Assembly: GCA_965279065.1 (NCBI GenBank)
Contig: OZ257134.1
Span: 3,162,001 to 3,226,000, forward strand
DNA: 64,000 bases
Direction of reading: 5' to 3'
Source of the DNA: JAKAXS01 sp965279065
GTDB taxonomy: Bacteria; Pseudomonadota; Alphaproteobacteria; Rhizobiales; Hyphomicrobiaceae
Below the pieces are notes generated by a model, which worked only from the letters and a program-made list of their open reading frames with translations, had not been told where the DNA came from and did not search any database. Numbering within the stretch: position 1 is the stretch's first letter; every line of letters starts with the position of its first letter. Shown piece by piece: positions 31,894 to 41,681 of the stretch. A program made the translations under genes and the position numbers.

Positions 31894-33855
31894 CTACAAA
31901 TGGGTCGGCGGCACAATCCCAAACCGCTTCATCTGGCGATAGACGCTGGTTCGACATAAGTCCAACTCAGATGCAACCGCAGTGATATTCCATTTATGCT
32001 TCCGCAAGCACGCTCGCAGCAGCCCTGCTGGATCGTCAGGTTTCAACTCCAAACTCTCCGCCTGTGACAGGGCTTGACGAGACGCTACATCTCCCACCCC
32101 CCTCAAGATGGGAGGCAAATGTTCGACGAGTATGCCGTCATCGGAGATCGCTAGTGCGAACCGAATGACGTTGCGCAATTCTCGAACATTTCCCGGCCAT
32201 TGATACTTACGAAGGAGGTCCATTGCTGCTTCGTCGATCCAGGGAGAGGCGCCCAGTTGCTGCGCTTCCTGCTGAAGAATTCGTTGAATAATATAGTCTT
32301 TGTCCTGTCGGTCCCGCAGCCCAGGCAAATGGAGGGTCGCGCCGCAGAGACGATAATAGAGGTCTTCGCGGAACTTCTGAGCAGCGACCAGTTCTTTGAG
32401 ATCACGGTGAGATGCAGAGATGACAGTCAGATTAACCGACACATTCTTGTCAGAGGCGAGCGGCTGAACTTCGTTCTCGGATAACACCCTCAAAAGCCTG
32501 GTTTGCAGCTGGATTGGCATGTCGCCGATTTCATCCAAAAAAAGTGTGCCACCGCTTGAACGCTCGATAAGACCTTGCATTCCTTTGCTTCGGGCACCCG
32601 TGAATGCGCCAGCTGCATAACCAAAGAGTTCGCTCTCGATCAGCGTTTCAGGGATCGCCGCGCAGTTCACGGCGATGAAGGGATTCTTAGCACGAGCGCT
32701 CGAATCGTGAAGTGCTCTCGCCAGCACTTCCTTCCCGCTGCCAGTCTCGCCCTGAAGCAAAATGTGTATGTTTTTATTGACGAGACGTTGCGCCTGGTCG
32801 AGAACCCGAGCCATCTCTGCGTCTTCGCCTGCAAGTCTGCTGATCGCAGTCGATATGTTTGCCGAAACTGCGGATTTGTGTTTTGCCTTCGACTTCGGAA
32901 ACTTTGGCTGAGACGCGCACGCAACGAGCTGCAGATTTTGCCTGGTTCTAAGAACGGTGTGCTGCCCAGCGTTCTGCTGTCGCGTTAAAAACCACACGTC
33001 GCCATGACCACAGTCAAATACCGAAGTCAAATGCTGATCGACGATTGCATAGTCTAAACCTTTTGGCTTTTCAGAATTTGGGCGCTCCAGCAGCCGTCTT
33101 GCGGACGAGTTAGCACCGACGATGACACCATCTTCGTTGATTGCGAGCAAGACATCGCTGGATATCTCGAGCAGCTCGCTGGCGGTTGCCAGGCGAAGCA
33201 TCCAGCAATTGTTGAAATGCGATGCGAAATTTGCGTTCTCGATAAGTCGAGCATATTGGCGTGCTAAATGAGGTGCCAAATGCAAGTTTTCGCAGCTGTT
33301 GGGAACTGACAATGCGGAAACGTTCAAAACGCCGATAAAGCTGCCTTCAGGCGCGAAGAGAGGCATGCTGCTGCAGCTGAGCCCCAACTGCGACGTATGG
33401 AAGTGATCTTCGAGTCCACAACTGAGAGGCGTCCGTTCTACCAGACACGTTCCAATACCATTGGTCCCTGCATGTCTCTCATCCCAGTTTGCGCCTAGTA
33501 GCAATCCAGCGTCTTCACAGTCCCGCAACCACTCACCGGTGTCGACGGCATCAACTATCACCCCGTTAGCATCAGTTAGAATCACATAGCCGTAATCGGC
33601 CTCGGCGCCGGCCAATTGACGGAGCCCCGCACGCGCAACGTCCAAAAAAGGACCAAGGCGGTCCATTGCGCACGCTAAGCTCTGCGCTGTCTCGATATAC
33701 GGACGATGCGGCTTACTTGGATCGAGCTTGTAATCATTGGCACACCGCTGCCATGACCGGAGAATTACCTCAGAGTTCAAAGAAGGCGTCCGCGGCAAGA
33801 CGTTCTCGGCGACCTGCAGCACGTGTTCAACGTGGCTCTCAATCGTTCTCACCAC
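31894..33855 (-). CDS. Sigma54-dependent activator of the AcoR type
   Basis: The 653-residue enhancer-binding protein has an N-terminal GAF domain (about 55-210), a PAS-like domain (about 225-310), an AAA+ domain with Walker A GETGSGKE at 369-376 and the sigma54-contact loop GAFTGA at 416-421, and a C-terminal Fis-type HTH (about 610-648). AcoR relatives govern catabolism of acetoin, acetone and small alcohols by sensing the substrate through GAF. It is the only such regulator in the window, and at least five promoters here have sigma54 signatures with a common upstream repeat, so it very probably controls them. The effector is unknown. Confidence 0.9.
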   Translation of the reverse strand: MVRTIESHVEHVLQVAENVLPRTPSLNSEVILRSWQRCANDYKLDPSKPHRPYIETAQSLACAMDRLGPFLDVARAGLRQLAGAEADYGYVILTDANGVIVDAVDTGEWLRDCEDAGLLLGANWDERHAGTNGIGTCLVERTPLSCGLEDHFHTSQLGLSCSSMPLFAPEGSFIGVLNVSALSVPNSCENLHLAPHLARQYARLIENANFASHFNNCWMLRLATASELLEISSDVLLAINEDGVIVGANSSARRLLERPNSEKPKGLDYAIVDQHLTSVFDCGHGDVWFLTRQQNAGQHTVLRTRQNLQLVACASQPKFPKSKAKHKSAVSANISTAISRLAGEDAEMARVLDQAQRLVNKNIHILLQGETGSGKEVLARALHDSSARAKNPFIAVNCAAIPETLIESELFGYAAGAFTGARSKGMQGLIERSSGGTLFLDEIGDMPIQLQTRLLRVLSENEVQPLASDKNVSVNLTVISASHRDLKELVAAQKFREDLYYRLCGATLHLPGLRDRQDKDYIIQRILQQEAQQLGASPWIDEAAMDLLRKYQWPGNVRELRNVIRFALAISDDGILVEHLPPILRGVGDVASRQALSQAESLELKPDDPAGLLRACLRKHKWNITAVASELDLCRTSVYRQMKRFGIVPPTHL

Positions 33856-34138
33856 TTGGTCCCTTCAGAACCAGATTGCGTTGGCTCGATTGCTTCTCAG
33901 CGCCTCGTACTAAAGGGTAACCCAAATTAACCCCTTAGTGCAATGCTTCGACCGCTCTAGCAGATGCGGATCTTTCTTTTGCAGCGCATCATTTTCTCAA
34001 TTCCGCGTTATCGCTGCGCGCACTAACTCTAGCTGTTGCCGCGGAAAAGTCTGACGCTCCGCTCGCAGCTACCATGAGATTTTTCGAACACAAAATACTG
34101 AATTCCGAATGCAGTTGCAATAAAGAAACGCTTTGCTG
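33856..34138. other. Intergenic region between activator and btuD
   Basis: No gene is seen. The AT-richer stretch upstream of the activator gene probably holds its promoter. CTGAATTCCGA at 34098-34108 matches the repeat before gntR. Confidence 0.4.
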
Positions 34139-34972
34139 CTAGCTCATTTTTACTTTGCTGCGGTCAGCATCCGAGGATCCCCCCAAACGTGGGCGTCGGT
34201 GAGGTTGCGCTTTGATCATTTCGAAGGGGACTACCGTAAGCGCACCCTCCAGATGAAGCAGAACCGCTCGTACGCCAAAGACTTTTTCGAGGTTGTCGGA
34301 GGCCAAAACCTCATCGGGGGGACCATCTGCGAGCACGTTTCCAGCGTAGATCAACACCAGCCTATGGCAGAAGCGAGCGGCAAGTGAAAGATCGTGGACA
34401 GCGACCATGACGCCGTGCCCTGCATTCGCGAGGTGCGAGAGATGGCGAAAAAGAATCAAGGCGTGAGCGGGATCCAAGCCAGCAGTCGGCTCGTCGACCA
34501 ACATGAACGCGGCTTCCTGCGCTAGGGCCCTGGCCACCAACACCCGCGCTCGTTCGCCGCCAGACAGCTCCAATACCGATCTACCGGCAAGGTCTCTAAC
34601 ATCCATCACACCCATAGCAGCATCGACCGCTACGCGATCTTTCGCGGGACAAGTAGGCTGGTGAGGCAAACGACCGAGGCTGACCACAGACTCGACGCTC
34701 ACTGGCCAATGCACAACCTTATCTTGCGGCAGGTAGGCGATTTTCCTCGCGCGTTCGTTGGCGGAGATTCGACCAAAATTTTCACCGTCCAATGTGAATT
34801 GAGATGCGACCTGACTCTCTAAGCCCGCGAAGCCCCTCATCAAAGTCGACTTGCCGGCCCCGTTCGGCCCTATGAGTCCCACTAATTCCCCTCGATGGAT
34901 GCTTAGTGTGACTTCATGGAGTACTTCTACGCTGCGGCGTCGAATAGAGGCGTCCTTGCATTCAAGCGTCAT
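34139..34972 (-). CDS. btuD: Vitamin B12 ABC transporter ATPase
   Basis: The 277-residue ABC ATPase of the FecE/BtuD group has Walker A GPNGAGKST, Q-loop YLPQDK, signature LSGGERARV, Walker B AFMLVDEPTAGLD, and the His switch VAVHD. It overlaps btuC by 4 bp. Expressed from the riboswitch at 36.9 kb as the last gene of btuFCD. It would drive B12 (or cobinamide) import across the inner membrane. Confidence 0.88.
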   Translation of the reverse strand: MTLECKDASIRRRSVEVLHEVTLSIHRGELVGLIGPNGAGKSTLMRGFAGLESQVASQFTLDGENFGRISANERARKIAYLPQDKVVHWPVSVESVVSLGRLPHQPTCPAKDRVAVDAAMGVMDVRDLAGRSVLELSGGERARVLVARALAQEAAFMLVDEPTAGLDPAHALILFRHLSHLANAGHGVMVAVHDLSLAARFCHRLVLIYAGNVLADGPPDEVLASDNLEKVFGVRAVLLHLEGALTVVPFEMIKAQPHRRPRLGGSSDADRSKVKMS

Positions 34973-35946
34973 ACCGCAATGTCCCTTCGAGCCTTCAGTA
35001 TCAGGTGAAGAAAAAGTGGCGCGCCAATGATCGAAGTCACAACTCCGAGCTTTAGATCACCCACTGGCGACAAGATGCGAAGTAAGACGTCAGCAGTCAG
35101 GACCAAAGCTGCCCCACCAAATAAGCTGGGCAGTAGGAGCCGGCTAGGCATCGGATCTAAATAGGGCCTTAGCAAATGTGGGACTATCAACCCAACGAAT
35201 GCTATCGATCCGGCAACTGATGTCGCGGCTCCTACTGCCAGGGCCACTCCGAAGATCACCACCAGCCGAACGCGCCCGACATCGAAACCCAGGTTGTGGG
35301 CAGCATCATCCCCTAATGTCAACGCATCGAGTGACTTGCGCACGCTCAGCAGTATACTCAAGCCGGCGATGATCAATGGCGCAGCAATCCACACATGCAC
35401 CATGCTTCGATCGTTGATCGATCCCATCAGCCAGTACATCATTTCGTTCTGGGCGAAGGGGTTGGAGGAGAGGTTCATCACCAAGGACGTCAACGCGGAC
35501 GCCATCGTGGAGATCGCGACGCCGGCGAGGATGAAGGTTAAGGCCCCTCCCCTGTGTCCCGCCAATGCCATAACTGCAATCATGGAGACGACGGCGCCGG
35601 CAAGCCCAAAGACCGGCAACGCGATCATGAGTGATCCCGCGAAACTCCCATGGATCGCAATCACTGCGCCAAGGCTGGCTCCACTCGAAACCCCGATCAA
35701 GCCGGGTTCCGCAAGCGGATTGCGCAGGAATCCCTGCAGAACTGCGCCCGACAAGCCCAGCGCCGCGCCAATCAACGCACCAAGCAACGCGCGAGGCAGC
35801 CTAATCTCGGTCATTATCAACCCAGCGTATGCGCCACCGCTCGGCAGCCTAAAGCCACTTGGACCAAGACTAAGCGATAGGGTCAAAGCTACGGCCGCAA
35901 CCGAAGCCGTTAGTCCGATAGCCTTCGCGTTAGACAGCGTCTTCAC
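34969..35946 (-). CDS. btuC: Vitamin B12 ABC transporter permease
   Basis: The 325-residue FecCD-type permease has about ten membrane helices. It carries the family blocks RLPRALLGALIGAALGLSGAVLQGFLRNPLAEPGLIGVSSGA near the N-terminus and a VAGSIAFVGLIVPHLLRP block. It overlaps both neighbours by 4 bp. Assignment to B12 rather than iron siderophore rests on the cobalamin riboswitch and the adjacent btuF. Confidence 0.88.
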   Translation of the reverse strand: MKTLSNAKAIGLTASVAAVALTLSLSLGPSGFRLPSGGAYAGLIMTEIRLPRALLGALIGAALGLSGAVLQGFLRNPLAEPGLIGVSSGASLGAVIAIHGSFAGSLMIALPVFGLAGAVVSMIAVMALAGHRGGALTFILAGVAISTMASALTSLVMNLSSNPFAQNEMMYWLMGSINDRSMVHVWIAAPLIIAGLSILLSVRKSLDALTLGDDAAHNLGFDVGRVRLVVIFGVALAVGAATSVAGSIAFVGLIVPHLLRPYLDPMPSRLLLPSLFGGAALVLTADVLLRILSPVGDLKLGVVTSIIGAPLFLHLILKARRDIAV

Positions 35947-36818
35947 CGCGCCGACCTCGCCGCCACAATCTCCTCTCTAGTGCTGATCAAATCATCGACC
36001 AGGCGGTTAACCTTCGGTATCTCACAGATAGCAAGCGGCCTGGGCACGTAGAACATTCGGGAATGCTTAAGCAGCGCAGCGAATGCTGGATGCCTAAGAT
36101 TGTCGGCGAGTACGGTCGCGTACTCTTTCGCATCACCCGTCACAAGCACGAGATCAGGCGGGTCTTCCAATAACGTCTCCAAGGAGACCAAGCCGGTCTG
36201 CCCAATGCCGTACTTGACAGCTAGATTTCTGAAACCCGCCGCCTCGATGATCTTGTGCATGAAGCTGCCGGGACCTGAGACGTATCCGCTGACCTGGTAC
36301 TCGATCGCAGTAGGCCGATCTTTTTCGGGGAGAGCCTCCGGTTTGAGCGTCGGAGCCGAACGCGCGATCAACTCCTCCCCATTTGCAGACTCGCCAACCA
36401 ACGCGGCGAGCTCGCGTACCGTCCGGTCAAGACTCGTTAGGTCATTGTCCTGCGCGACAACGACGACGTTGATGCCAACGCGGCGCAACAGGTCGATCGT
36501 GTCCGACGATTGATATTCACCGGCGATTACCAGATCGGGCCGCAGGACGAAAACCTCTTCAGCTTTGCCGTAAACCGTTTCGAGTCCCTGGGTGCCCACT
36601 GCAGCCGACACGATTGGATCCAGTGTCAGATAACTCACCGCGGCGATCCGATTACGAGGCACCAGTTCCATGAGGATCTGGTCGAGGCAAACGTTCATGG
36701 AGACGATGCGGTTGGGATGCGCAATCGCCAGGGGTTCCGCAACAGAAACAGGCACGGAGCATCCGACAAGTGCGCAGCACAAAAATGCATAGAACCGCAG
36801 TCTTCCGATGGGCGGCAT
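35943..36818 (-). CDS. btuF: Vitamin B12 ABC transporter substrate-binding protein
   Basis: The 291-residue periplasmic binding protein has an N-terminal signal with a possible lipobox (ALVGC), followed by the two-lobed helical-backbone fold of BtuF/FhuD: RIVSMNVCLDQILMEL, then LRPDLVIAGEY, and a C-terminal lobe with LLEDPPDLVLVTG. It is the first gene after the riboswitch at 36890-37090. Confidence 0.85.
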   Translation of the reverse strand: MPPIGRLRFYAFLCCALVGCSVPVSVAEPLAIAHPNRIVSMNVCLDQILMELVPRNRIAAVSYLTLDPIVSAAVGTQGLETVYGKAEEVFVLRPDLVIAGEYQSSDTIDLLRRVGINVVVVAQDNDLTSLDRTVRELAALVGESANGEELIARSAPTLKPEALPEKDRPTAIEYQVSGYVSGPGSFMHKIIEAAGFRNLAVKYGIGQTGLVSLETLLEDPPDLVLVTGDAKEYATVLADNLRHPAFAALLKHSRMFYVPRPLAICEIPKVNRLVDDLISTREEIVAARSAR

Positions 36819-36889
36819 GAGTGACGACCTTGCCAGCGCGACCGGCGATTGCGGCCTTGCTTGCGTGCGCCCGGATCTGCACCAAGCGC

Positions 36890-37090
36890 CGAATTGCTAG
36901 TCGGGTCTCCTGGCTCACGGCTCGCATCTGGACCTGCGCGAACATCACTTGGATGCTCTCAAGGCTTGTGAGCGAGTAACCGTATACAGGTGCACGGCAG
37001 CCCATGACTCGGACCAGAGTCGATCCTCACACGGTTCCCTCGTCGTCAGCACCGATGTCGGAGCCTCGGACAGTCACCAGCGTTCAATCA
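36890..37090 (-). promoter_or_regulatory. Cobalamin riboswitch of btuFCD
   Basis: On the minus strand the B12 box GAGCCAGGAGACCCGACTAG (about 36893-36915) closes an aptamer that begins near 37090. It lies about 75 nt upstream of the btuF start, suited to control of translation or early termination. Boundaries are approximate. Confidence 0.85.
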
Positions 37091-37990
37091 GCACAGGCCA
37101 TCGCTTGTCAAGGATATTGGATGGCTAAGCACCCGTCCCTACTTCTTGCGACCCCGCACGGACGCTTGAGCAACACGACTCGGCGCCCCACTTCCTTACC
37201 ACGAGCTAGAGCACATCCCGCGTTCGGTCGTGCTTGAGCATGGACCTACGTGACACTGGCCTTCATTCTTTTGTCGATCTCTCGCTTCGCGTTCAACGTT
37301 ATGGTCCGGACGTGGATGGTCGTCGCCTTGGCGCAGACCACCTGGTCCATCTGTCGGTTGCTATCCCTCGCCGCGCCTTCGAAGCAAGGGGCACGCAGCT
37401 TCCGCGCTTCGCTTGCGCAGCCGAGCCCCCTCCCCTTGCCTGCGTGCGCATACGCGACCGCTCCACACAACGACAGGTCGCACGGTGCATCCTAAGCAAC
37501 CAAGGAGAACTAGACCATGACCTCGACCGCGAGTTCGCTCGCGGTAGTCTTCCGGAAGAGCACTTCCGGAGACTCACGGATGCTGAGATTGATCAAGCGA
37601 TCGACGCCTTTGACGCGAACCAATACAAGCATGAATCCGCCGGCATTGGACAATGGCATCTTGAGATTTACGAGGAGGACAGCATCGACCCTCTGCCCGC
37701 TGTGAACATTACCACCGGATGGTGAAGCGTTGCTCGGCACCGCACCGCCAATACATGTGCACGTGGGTGTTGCCAACTTGGGCACTTGCCCAAGATCCCA
37801 TTTCAATTTGGGCAGATACACATGTCAATTTGCGAGCTTGCCCGCTTAGTCATTTGCCGACCTGCGCAAATTGCTGCAGGCGTTGCCCTTTCAGTCCCGA
37901 CGGCCAATGAAGGCTCGGTGGTCGCACAGATGCTATCCACGGCCTTGTCGTAGCCCACGATATTTGCCCTGACGCAGGTGAGGAGATCCA
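37091..37990. other. Mostly unassigned stretch with a possible partial gene
   Basis: The only coding-like piece is the 3' half of a plus-strand frame at about 37480-37725 (GELDHDLDREF, HFRRLTDAEIDQAIDAFDAN, then WHLEIYEEDSIDPLP and a stop). Its acidic, regular composition resembles real protein, while the 5' part (37234-37480) does not. It may be the end of a truncated gene. I do not recognise it. Nothing is seen in the rest. Confidence 0.3.
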
Positions 37991-38002
37991 CCAGTAAGCA
38001 GA

Positions 38003-38035
38003 CATGATCGGCGCTGACGCATCGCCGATCATGTG
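38003..38035. repeat. Perfect 12-bp inverted repeat
   Basis: ACATGATCGGCG and CGCCGATCATGT flank the 9-nt loop CTGACGCAT. There is no U-tract on either side. It could be a protein-binding site or an RNA hairpin; the neighbourhood gives no gene that it obviously belongs to. Confidence 0.55.
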
Positions 38036-38201
38036 GGGCTGATGTCTGCAAATGGGATTTAGCGGAACTATCTCGGTGTCCGTCTTATCGAGAAATCGAC
38101 GAGTCTTCTGTCGTAGTTTTTCCCGATGGATTGCCGATCGCAGCGGACAGCGTTCCAAGATCCACGGATGAGAGTGATTGCGCCGGGGAAACATGGCCTG
38201 A

Positions 38202-38219
38202 TGATACATATTAGTATCA
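38202..38219. promoter_or_regulatory. Palindrome TGATAC-N6-GTATCA upstream of the btuB riboswitch
   Basis: An 18-bp perfect palindrome (centre ATATTA) sits about 100 bp before the riboswitch, where the btuB promoter is expected. It looks like the operator of a metal or redox repressor, but I cannot assign the protein. Confidence 0.45.
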
Positions 38220-38309
38220 CAGGCGCATCAATATCGCCGCCGTCACGGCGGACATCAAGGCAATTCGAAGTTTTGGAGTTGACAGATGCCCACATTACAG
38301 GCGGTGTTG

Positions 38310-38500
38310 CTTGTGTGACGGTTCTGCATCGCTCTGGGGCGATCAGATGAAAAGGGAACGCCGGAAAGACACAACGATGTGTCTACGCCGGGGCTGCTCC
38401 CGCAACTGTAAACGGCGAAGTTTCTTCAATTGCCACTTGCAGCATCTGCTGCTGGGAAGGCGGAGGAACGCTCGAGCCGTGAGCCAGGAGACCTGCCGGC
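38310..38500 (+). promoter_or_regulatory. Cobalamin riboswitch of btuB
   Basis: The plus strand shows the whole aptamer: AAAAGGGAACGCC early, the GGGGCTGCTCCCGCAACTGTAA core at about 38390-38412, and the B12 box GTGAGCCAGGAGACCTGCCG at 38478-38497. The btuB start lies about 240 nt further. Boundaries are approximate. Confidence 0.9.
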
Positions 38501-38738
38501 ACAGTCGCCTCAACCTCCGTGCGGGATGCTCGGCGGTGCGGTTCACCCGTGTGGCGGCTGGATGAGCAACCGATTGGGAGCTGCCATCGACGCCCGGGGT
38601 TCGTTTCTTTCCGCCTTATTTTGGCGGGATCTGCACATATCGTTTTCGCCGCTCTCGCTTGCGTGAGTGGCACTCCTGTCAGAAATCATCCTCGTGTCGT
38701 TCGCTTCAGTTCCCGTCTCAATCGCGACGGGGTGTTAC

Positions 38739-40658
38739 GTGTCAAAGTCAAATTCGCGCAGGTCGAAGGCATATCTGCGTTTGTCTATCGGATTACTGAG
38801 TTCGGCCATGTTGGTGTTGGCCCCCGCTGTTACTCAGGCTCAAGTAACCGAGCTAGAGGGGGTGACGGTCTATTCTGCGAACAGGACACCAACCGATGCC
38901 AGCAAGGTCGGATCGTCCGTCGAGGTGCTCACTGAGAAGGACTTCGAGGGTCGCGGACAAACCTACGTTAAGGACTACCTTGCCACCATTCCCGGTGTGA
39001 GCTTCAACCAGAGTGGACCTCCCGGAACGACGTCGCAGATTAGCATCCGCGGCGCCATCGGGCAGTACGTAAAGGTGTTGGTCGACGGCATCGATGTGAG
39101 CGACCCATCAGGTGCGGTGAGTCAGGCAGCGTTCGAGCACCTTCTCATTGGCGATGTGTCGCGCATTGAGGTCTTGAAGGGCTCGCAAAGCACGCTTTAC
39201 GGCGGCGATGCGGTTGCCGGCGTCGTTACCATTGAGACCAAGCGAGCTCAGAAGGTTGGCTTATCGCAAAGCGCGACGGGTGAGTATGGCGCCTTCAACA
39301 CATTCAGGGGCGCCTACACGGCCGGCTACGCGACACAGAATGGGACGAACATATCTTTTACGGCCCAAGGCATAGATACCGATGGGTTCTCGGCTGCGGC
39401 CGTCGGAACAGAGGATGACGGTTATCAAAACCTGACATTCTCTGGACGGGGGGATTACGTCGTCAATCCGTCGCTGAAGTTCTTCTTTGCGGCGCGATCT
39501 CTCGATGCGGAGTTCGCCTACGATGGCTTGGTGCCGCCGAACTTCACGTTGGGCGATACGGACGATGCCGGCACTGTCAACCAGCAAGCCGGCCGTGTCG
39601 GAACGCAGTTCTCCTTGTTCAATGGGGCATTTGAAAACACCTTAGCTGTTCAAGGCATGCGAGTTGAACGCGATGTCTTCGCCGGCGGCGTGCGTGCCGG
39701 TTCGTTCGACGGCGACCGGATCAAGGGCGAGTACAACGGTGTATTGAGGTTCAACAACCAGTTGGCACTTCTCGCCGGGGCCGATTGGGAACGGTCAGGT
39801 GTGGAGACGAGCAACAGGGACAATCGGATTGCTGCAGACATCGGTGGTGTCTTCGCGCAATTGACCATGGAGCCGATCGACGGCCTGGTATTGACCGCTG
39901 GGGCGCGCATTGACGATCACAGTACATTCGGCACGTTTGATACACATCGCTTGACGGCTGCCTATCTTATTCCCGGCAGCGGGACGAAGGTGCGCGGCAG
40001 TCTGGCCACGGGGTTTCGGGCTCCTGCCTTGGATGAACTATTCGGTATCTATCCGGGGATCGCGAACTATGGAAATCCGAACTTGCAGCCGGAACAGAGT
40101 GACAGCTGGGATGCGGGTGTCGACCAAGCGTTTTTCAATGGCCGCCTGAAGGCTGGCGCGACCTATTTCGAACTCGATACGGAAAATTTGATTGTGTTCG
40201 ACAGCAGTTGCTTTGCCCTGCCGACCCAGTGCCTGGTTAATGTCCCCGGAGTGACACGCCGCAATGGCGTAGAGTTGTCGGCCAGTGCAGTCCTCACCTC
40301 GCAACTCACGCTGAATGCCGCCTATACCTACGTCGATACGGAGCGGGCGAACGGAGACCGGCTCGTTCGTGTGCCGCGTCACAATTTCGTCGTGGGGGTC
40401 GACCTTCAACCGATCGAAAAGGTCGCCCTCAATGTTACGGCGACATACGTGGCAGACACGATCGACAATCAGTTTCCCGGCTTCGTCGCTTTGGAAGACT
40501 ACATTCTCCTCAACGCCAAGGCATCCTACGAATTTGCGGAGGGATGGAAGGCCTATGTCAGGGGCGAAAACCTTCTGGACGAGGAGTACCAGACCGTCCT
40601 GGGTTACGGAACTGCGGGTCTTTCGGTCTACGGCGGCCTGCAGATGGATCTTCCGTGA
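38739..40658 (+). CDS. btuB: TonB-dependent vitamin B12 receptor
   Basis: The protein has about 640 residues if started at the GTG at 38739, which gives a regular signal peptide ending in VTQAQ. The frame is open upstream to 38667. The TonB-box-like ELEGVTVYS precedes a plug domain (SSVEVLTEKDFEGRG...TTSQISIRGAIGQYVKVLVDGI), the RIEVLKGSQSTLYGGDAVAGVV plug end, and a 22-strand barrel ending in YGGLQMDLP. The riboswitch ahead of it and the ABC importer nearby make B12 the likely ligand. It presumably replaces the deleted receptor at 19.9-20.4 kb. Confidence 0.9.
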   Translation: MSKSNSRRSKAYLRLSIGLLSSAMLVLAPAVTQAQVTELEGVTVYSANRTPTDASKVGSSVEVLTEKDFEGRGQTYVKDYLATIPGVSFNQSGPPGTTSQISIRGAIGQYVKVLVDGIDVSDPSGAVSQAAFEHLLIGDVSRIEVLKGSQSTLYGGDAVAGVVTIETKRAQKVGLSQSATGEYGAFNTFRGAYTAGYATQNGTNISFTAQGIDTDGFSAAAVGTEDDGYQNLTFSGRGDYVVNPSLKFFFAARSLDAEFAYDGLVPPNFTLGDTDDAGTVNQQAGRVGTQFSLFNGAFENTLAVQGMRVERDVFAGGVRAGSFDGDRIKGEYNGVLRFNNQLALLAGADWERSGVETSNRDNRIAADIGGVFAQLTMEPIDGLVLTAGARIDDHSTFGTFDTHRLTAAYLIPGSGTKVRGSLATGFRAPALDELFGIYPGIANYGNPNLQPEQSDSWDAGVDQAFFNGRLKAGATYFELDTENLIVFDSSCFALPTQCLVNVPGVTRRNGVELSASAVLTSQLTLNAAYTYVDTERANGDRLVRVPRHNFVVGVDLQPIEKVALNVTATYVADTIDNQFPGFVALEDYILLNAKASYEFAEGWKAYVRGENLLDEEYQTVLGYGTAGLSVYGGLQMDLP

Positions 40659-40855
40659 GGCGCGGAAGCCAGGGTGTGAGCCCTGGCTTATCGCCTTCGA
40701 CGAGAAGTTGTAGCGGCGATAAGCATCGAAAACCTGGCCAGGCTGAGCCGCGCCTCTGGAGTTGCCCAGAGCCAATCGGCGCGCCAATAACCGACTTGTT
40801 TGCAACTGAGCCAGGACTTCGTGGGCCACTGAGGAATGCGGGACTATCGTTTGTC

Positions 40856-41638
40856 ATGGGGATTGTCTCGATCGCATTGCACGGTGTCGTGATCGCTGCA
40901 GCATTGAACTGGCAGAGTGAAGCGCCAGGAGCCATTGCGGTAGCGACGGAGGCAGTGAGTGTCGAAATAGTACGCAGCGACATCGTTGAGGCTATTGATG
41001 TTACGACCGACGCGGACGCCACGCAGTCAGCCGCGTCGGCGAGCGCAGCGGAGGCAGCGCTCAAGGAGGCGCTGCCGCAAGACTTAGAGGCGGCCAAAGA
41101 AATCGTTCCGGAAGAGGTGACGGCCCTCCCAGATCCAGCGCCACAAGTCCATTCCATGCGCAGTGGTCCGCAAGCGATGGAGATTCTAGAAGGCACACTT
41201 GAGAGCAAGGAGGAGGTTCTGAGCCGAGAGAAGGAGGTGCGTCGAGATGAACGGGTCCTGAAAACGACTGAGAAGCCCAGACAGAAGCTTCAAAAGATCA
41301 AAGCCGCCGGCCGCGGGGCTATCTCGCGTAGTCTGCAAGGTCGAACACAGCACTCAGGCAAAGTATCGGCCAGCGCCGGCTCTGTCCGCAACTATGCAGC
41401 GGTCGTACGCGCGCGTGTGGCCGGCCGCAGGCCCGCCGGGTCAGGCAAGCGCGGAACCGTCGTGGTTGCGTTTGGCATCTCGCGCGCAGGCGGGCTCAGT
41501 TATGTCCGTCTGGCGGGCTCTTCAGGTGACGCGGCTCTGGACCGGAATGTTTTGTCAGCGGTCCGGTCGGCCGCTCCATTCCCGACGCCACCAGCCGGCG
41601 CCCAACTGCAGTTTTCTATGCCGTTCTATTTCCGCTGA
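40856..41638 (+). CDS. tonB: TonB-family energy transducer
   Basis: The protein has one N-terminal membrane helix (MGIVSIALHGVVIAAAL), a long Ala/Glu/Lys-rich periplasmic linker with coiled-coil character (about residues 45-170), and a C-terminal TonB domain (RGTVVVAFGISRAGGLSYVRLAGSSGDAALD...PFPTPPAGA...FSMPFYFR). The start is uncertain: the frame is open upstream and 15-20 more residues (ending PLRNAGLSFV) may be included through a TTG start. It follows btuB by roughly 200 bp and probably energises it. ExbB/ExbD are not in the window. Confidence 0.82.
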   Translation: MGIVSIALHGVVIAAALNWQSEAPGAIAVATEAVSVEIVRSDIVEAIDVTTDADATQSAASASAAEAALKEALPQDLEAAKEIVPEEVTALPDPAPQVHSMRSGPQAMEILEGTLESKEEVLSREKEVRRDERVLKTTEKPRQKLQKIKAAGRGAISRSLQGRTQHSGKVSASAGSVRNYAAVVRARVAGRRPAGSGKRGTVVVAFGISRAGGLSYVRLAGSSGDAALDRNVLSAVRSAAPFPTPPAGAQLQFSMPFYFR

Positions 41639-41681
41639 TGTTCCGAGAGGGTACGATGATCTGCTTGCCCTTCGGCCGGGA

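Noticed and set aside
36510..36824. Plus-strand frame opposite btuF
   Set aside because: It is a mirror of btuF, without a ribosome site or family match.
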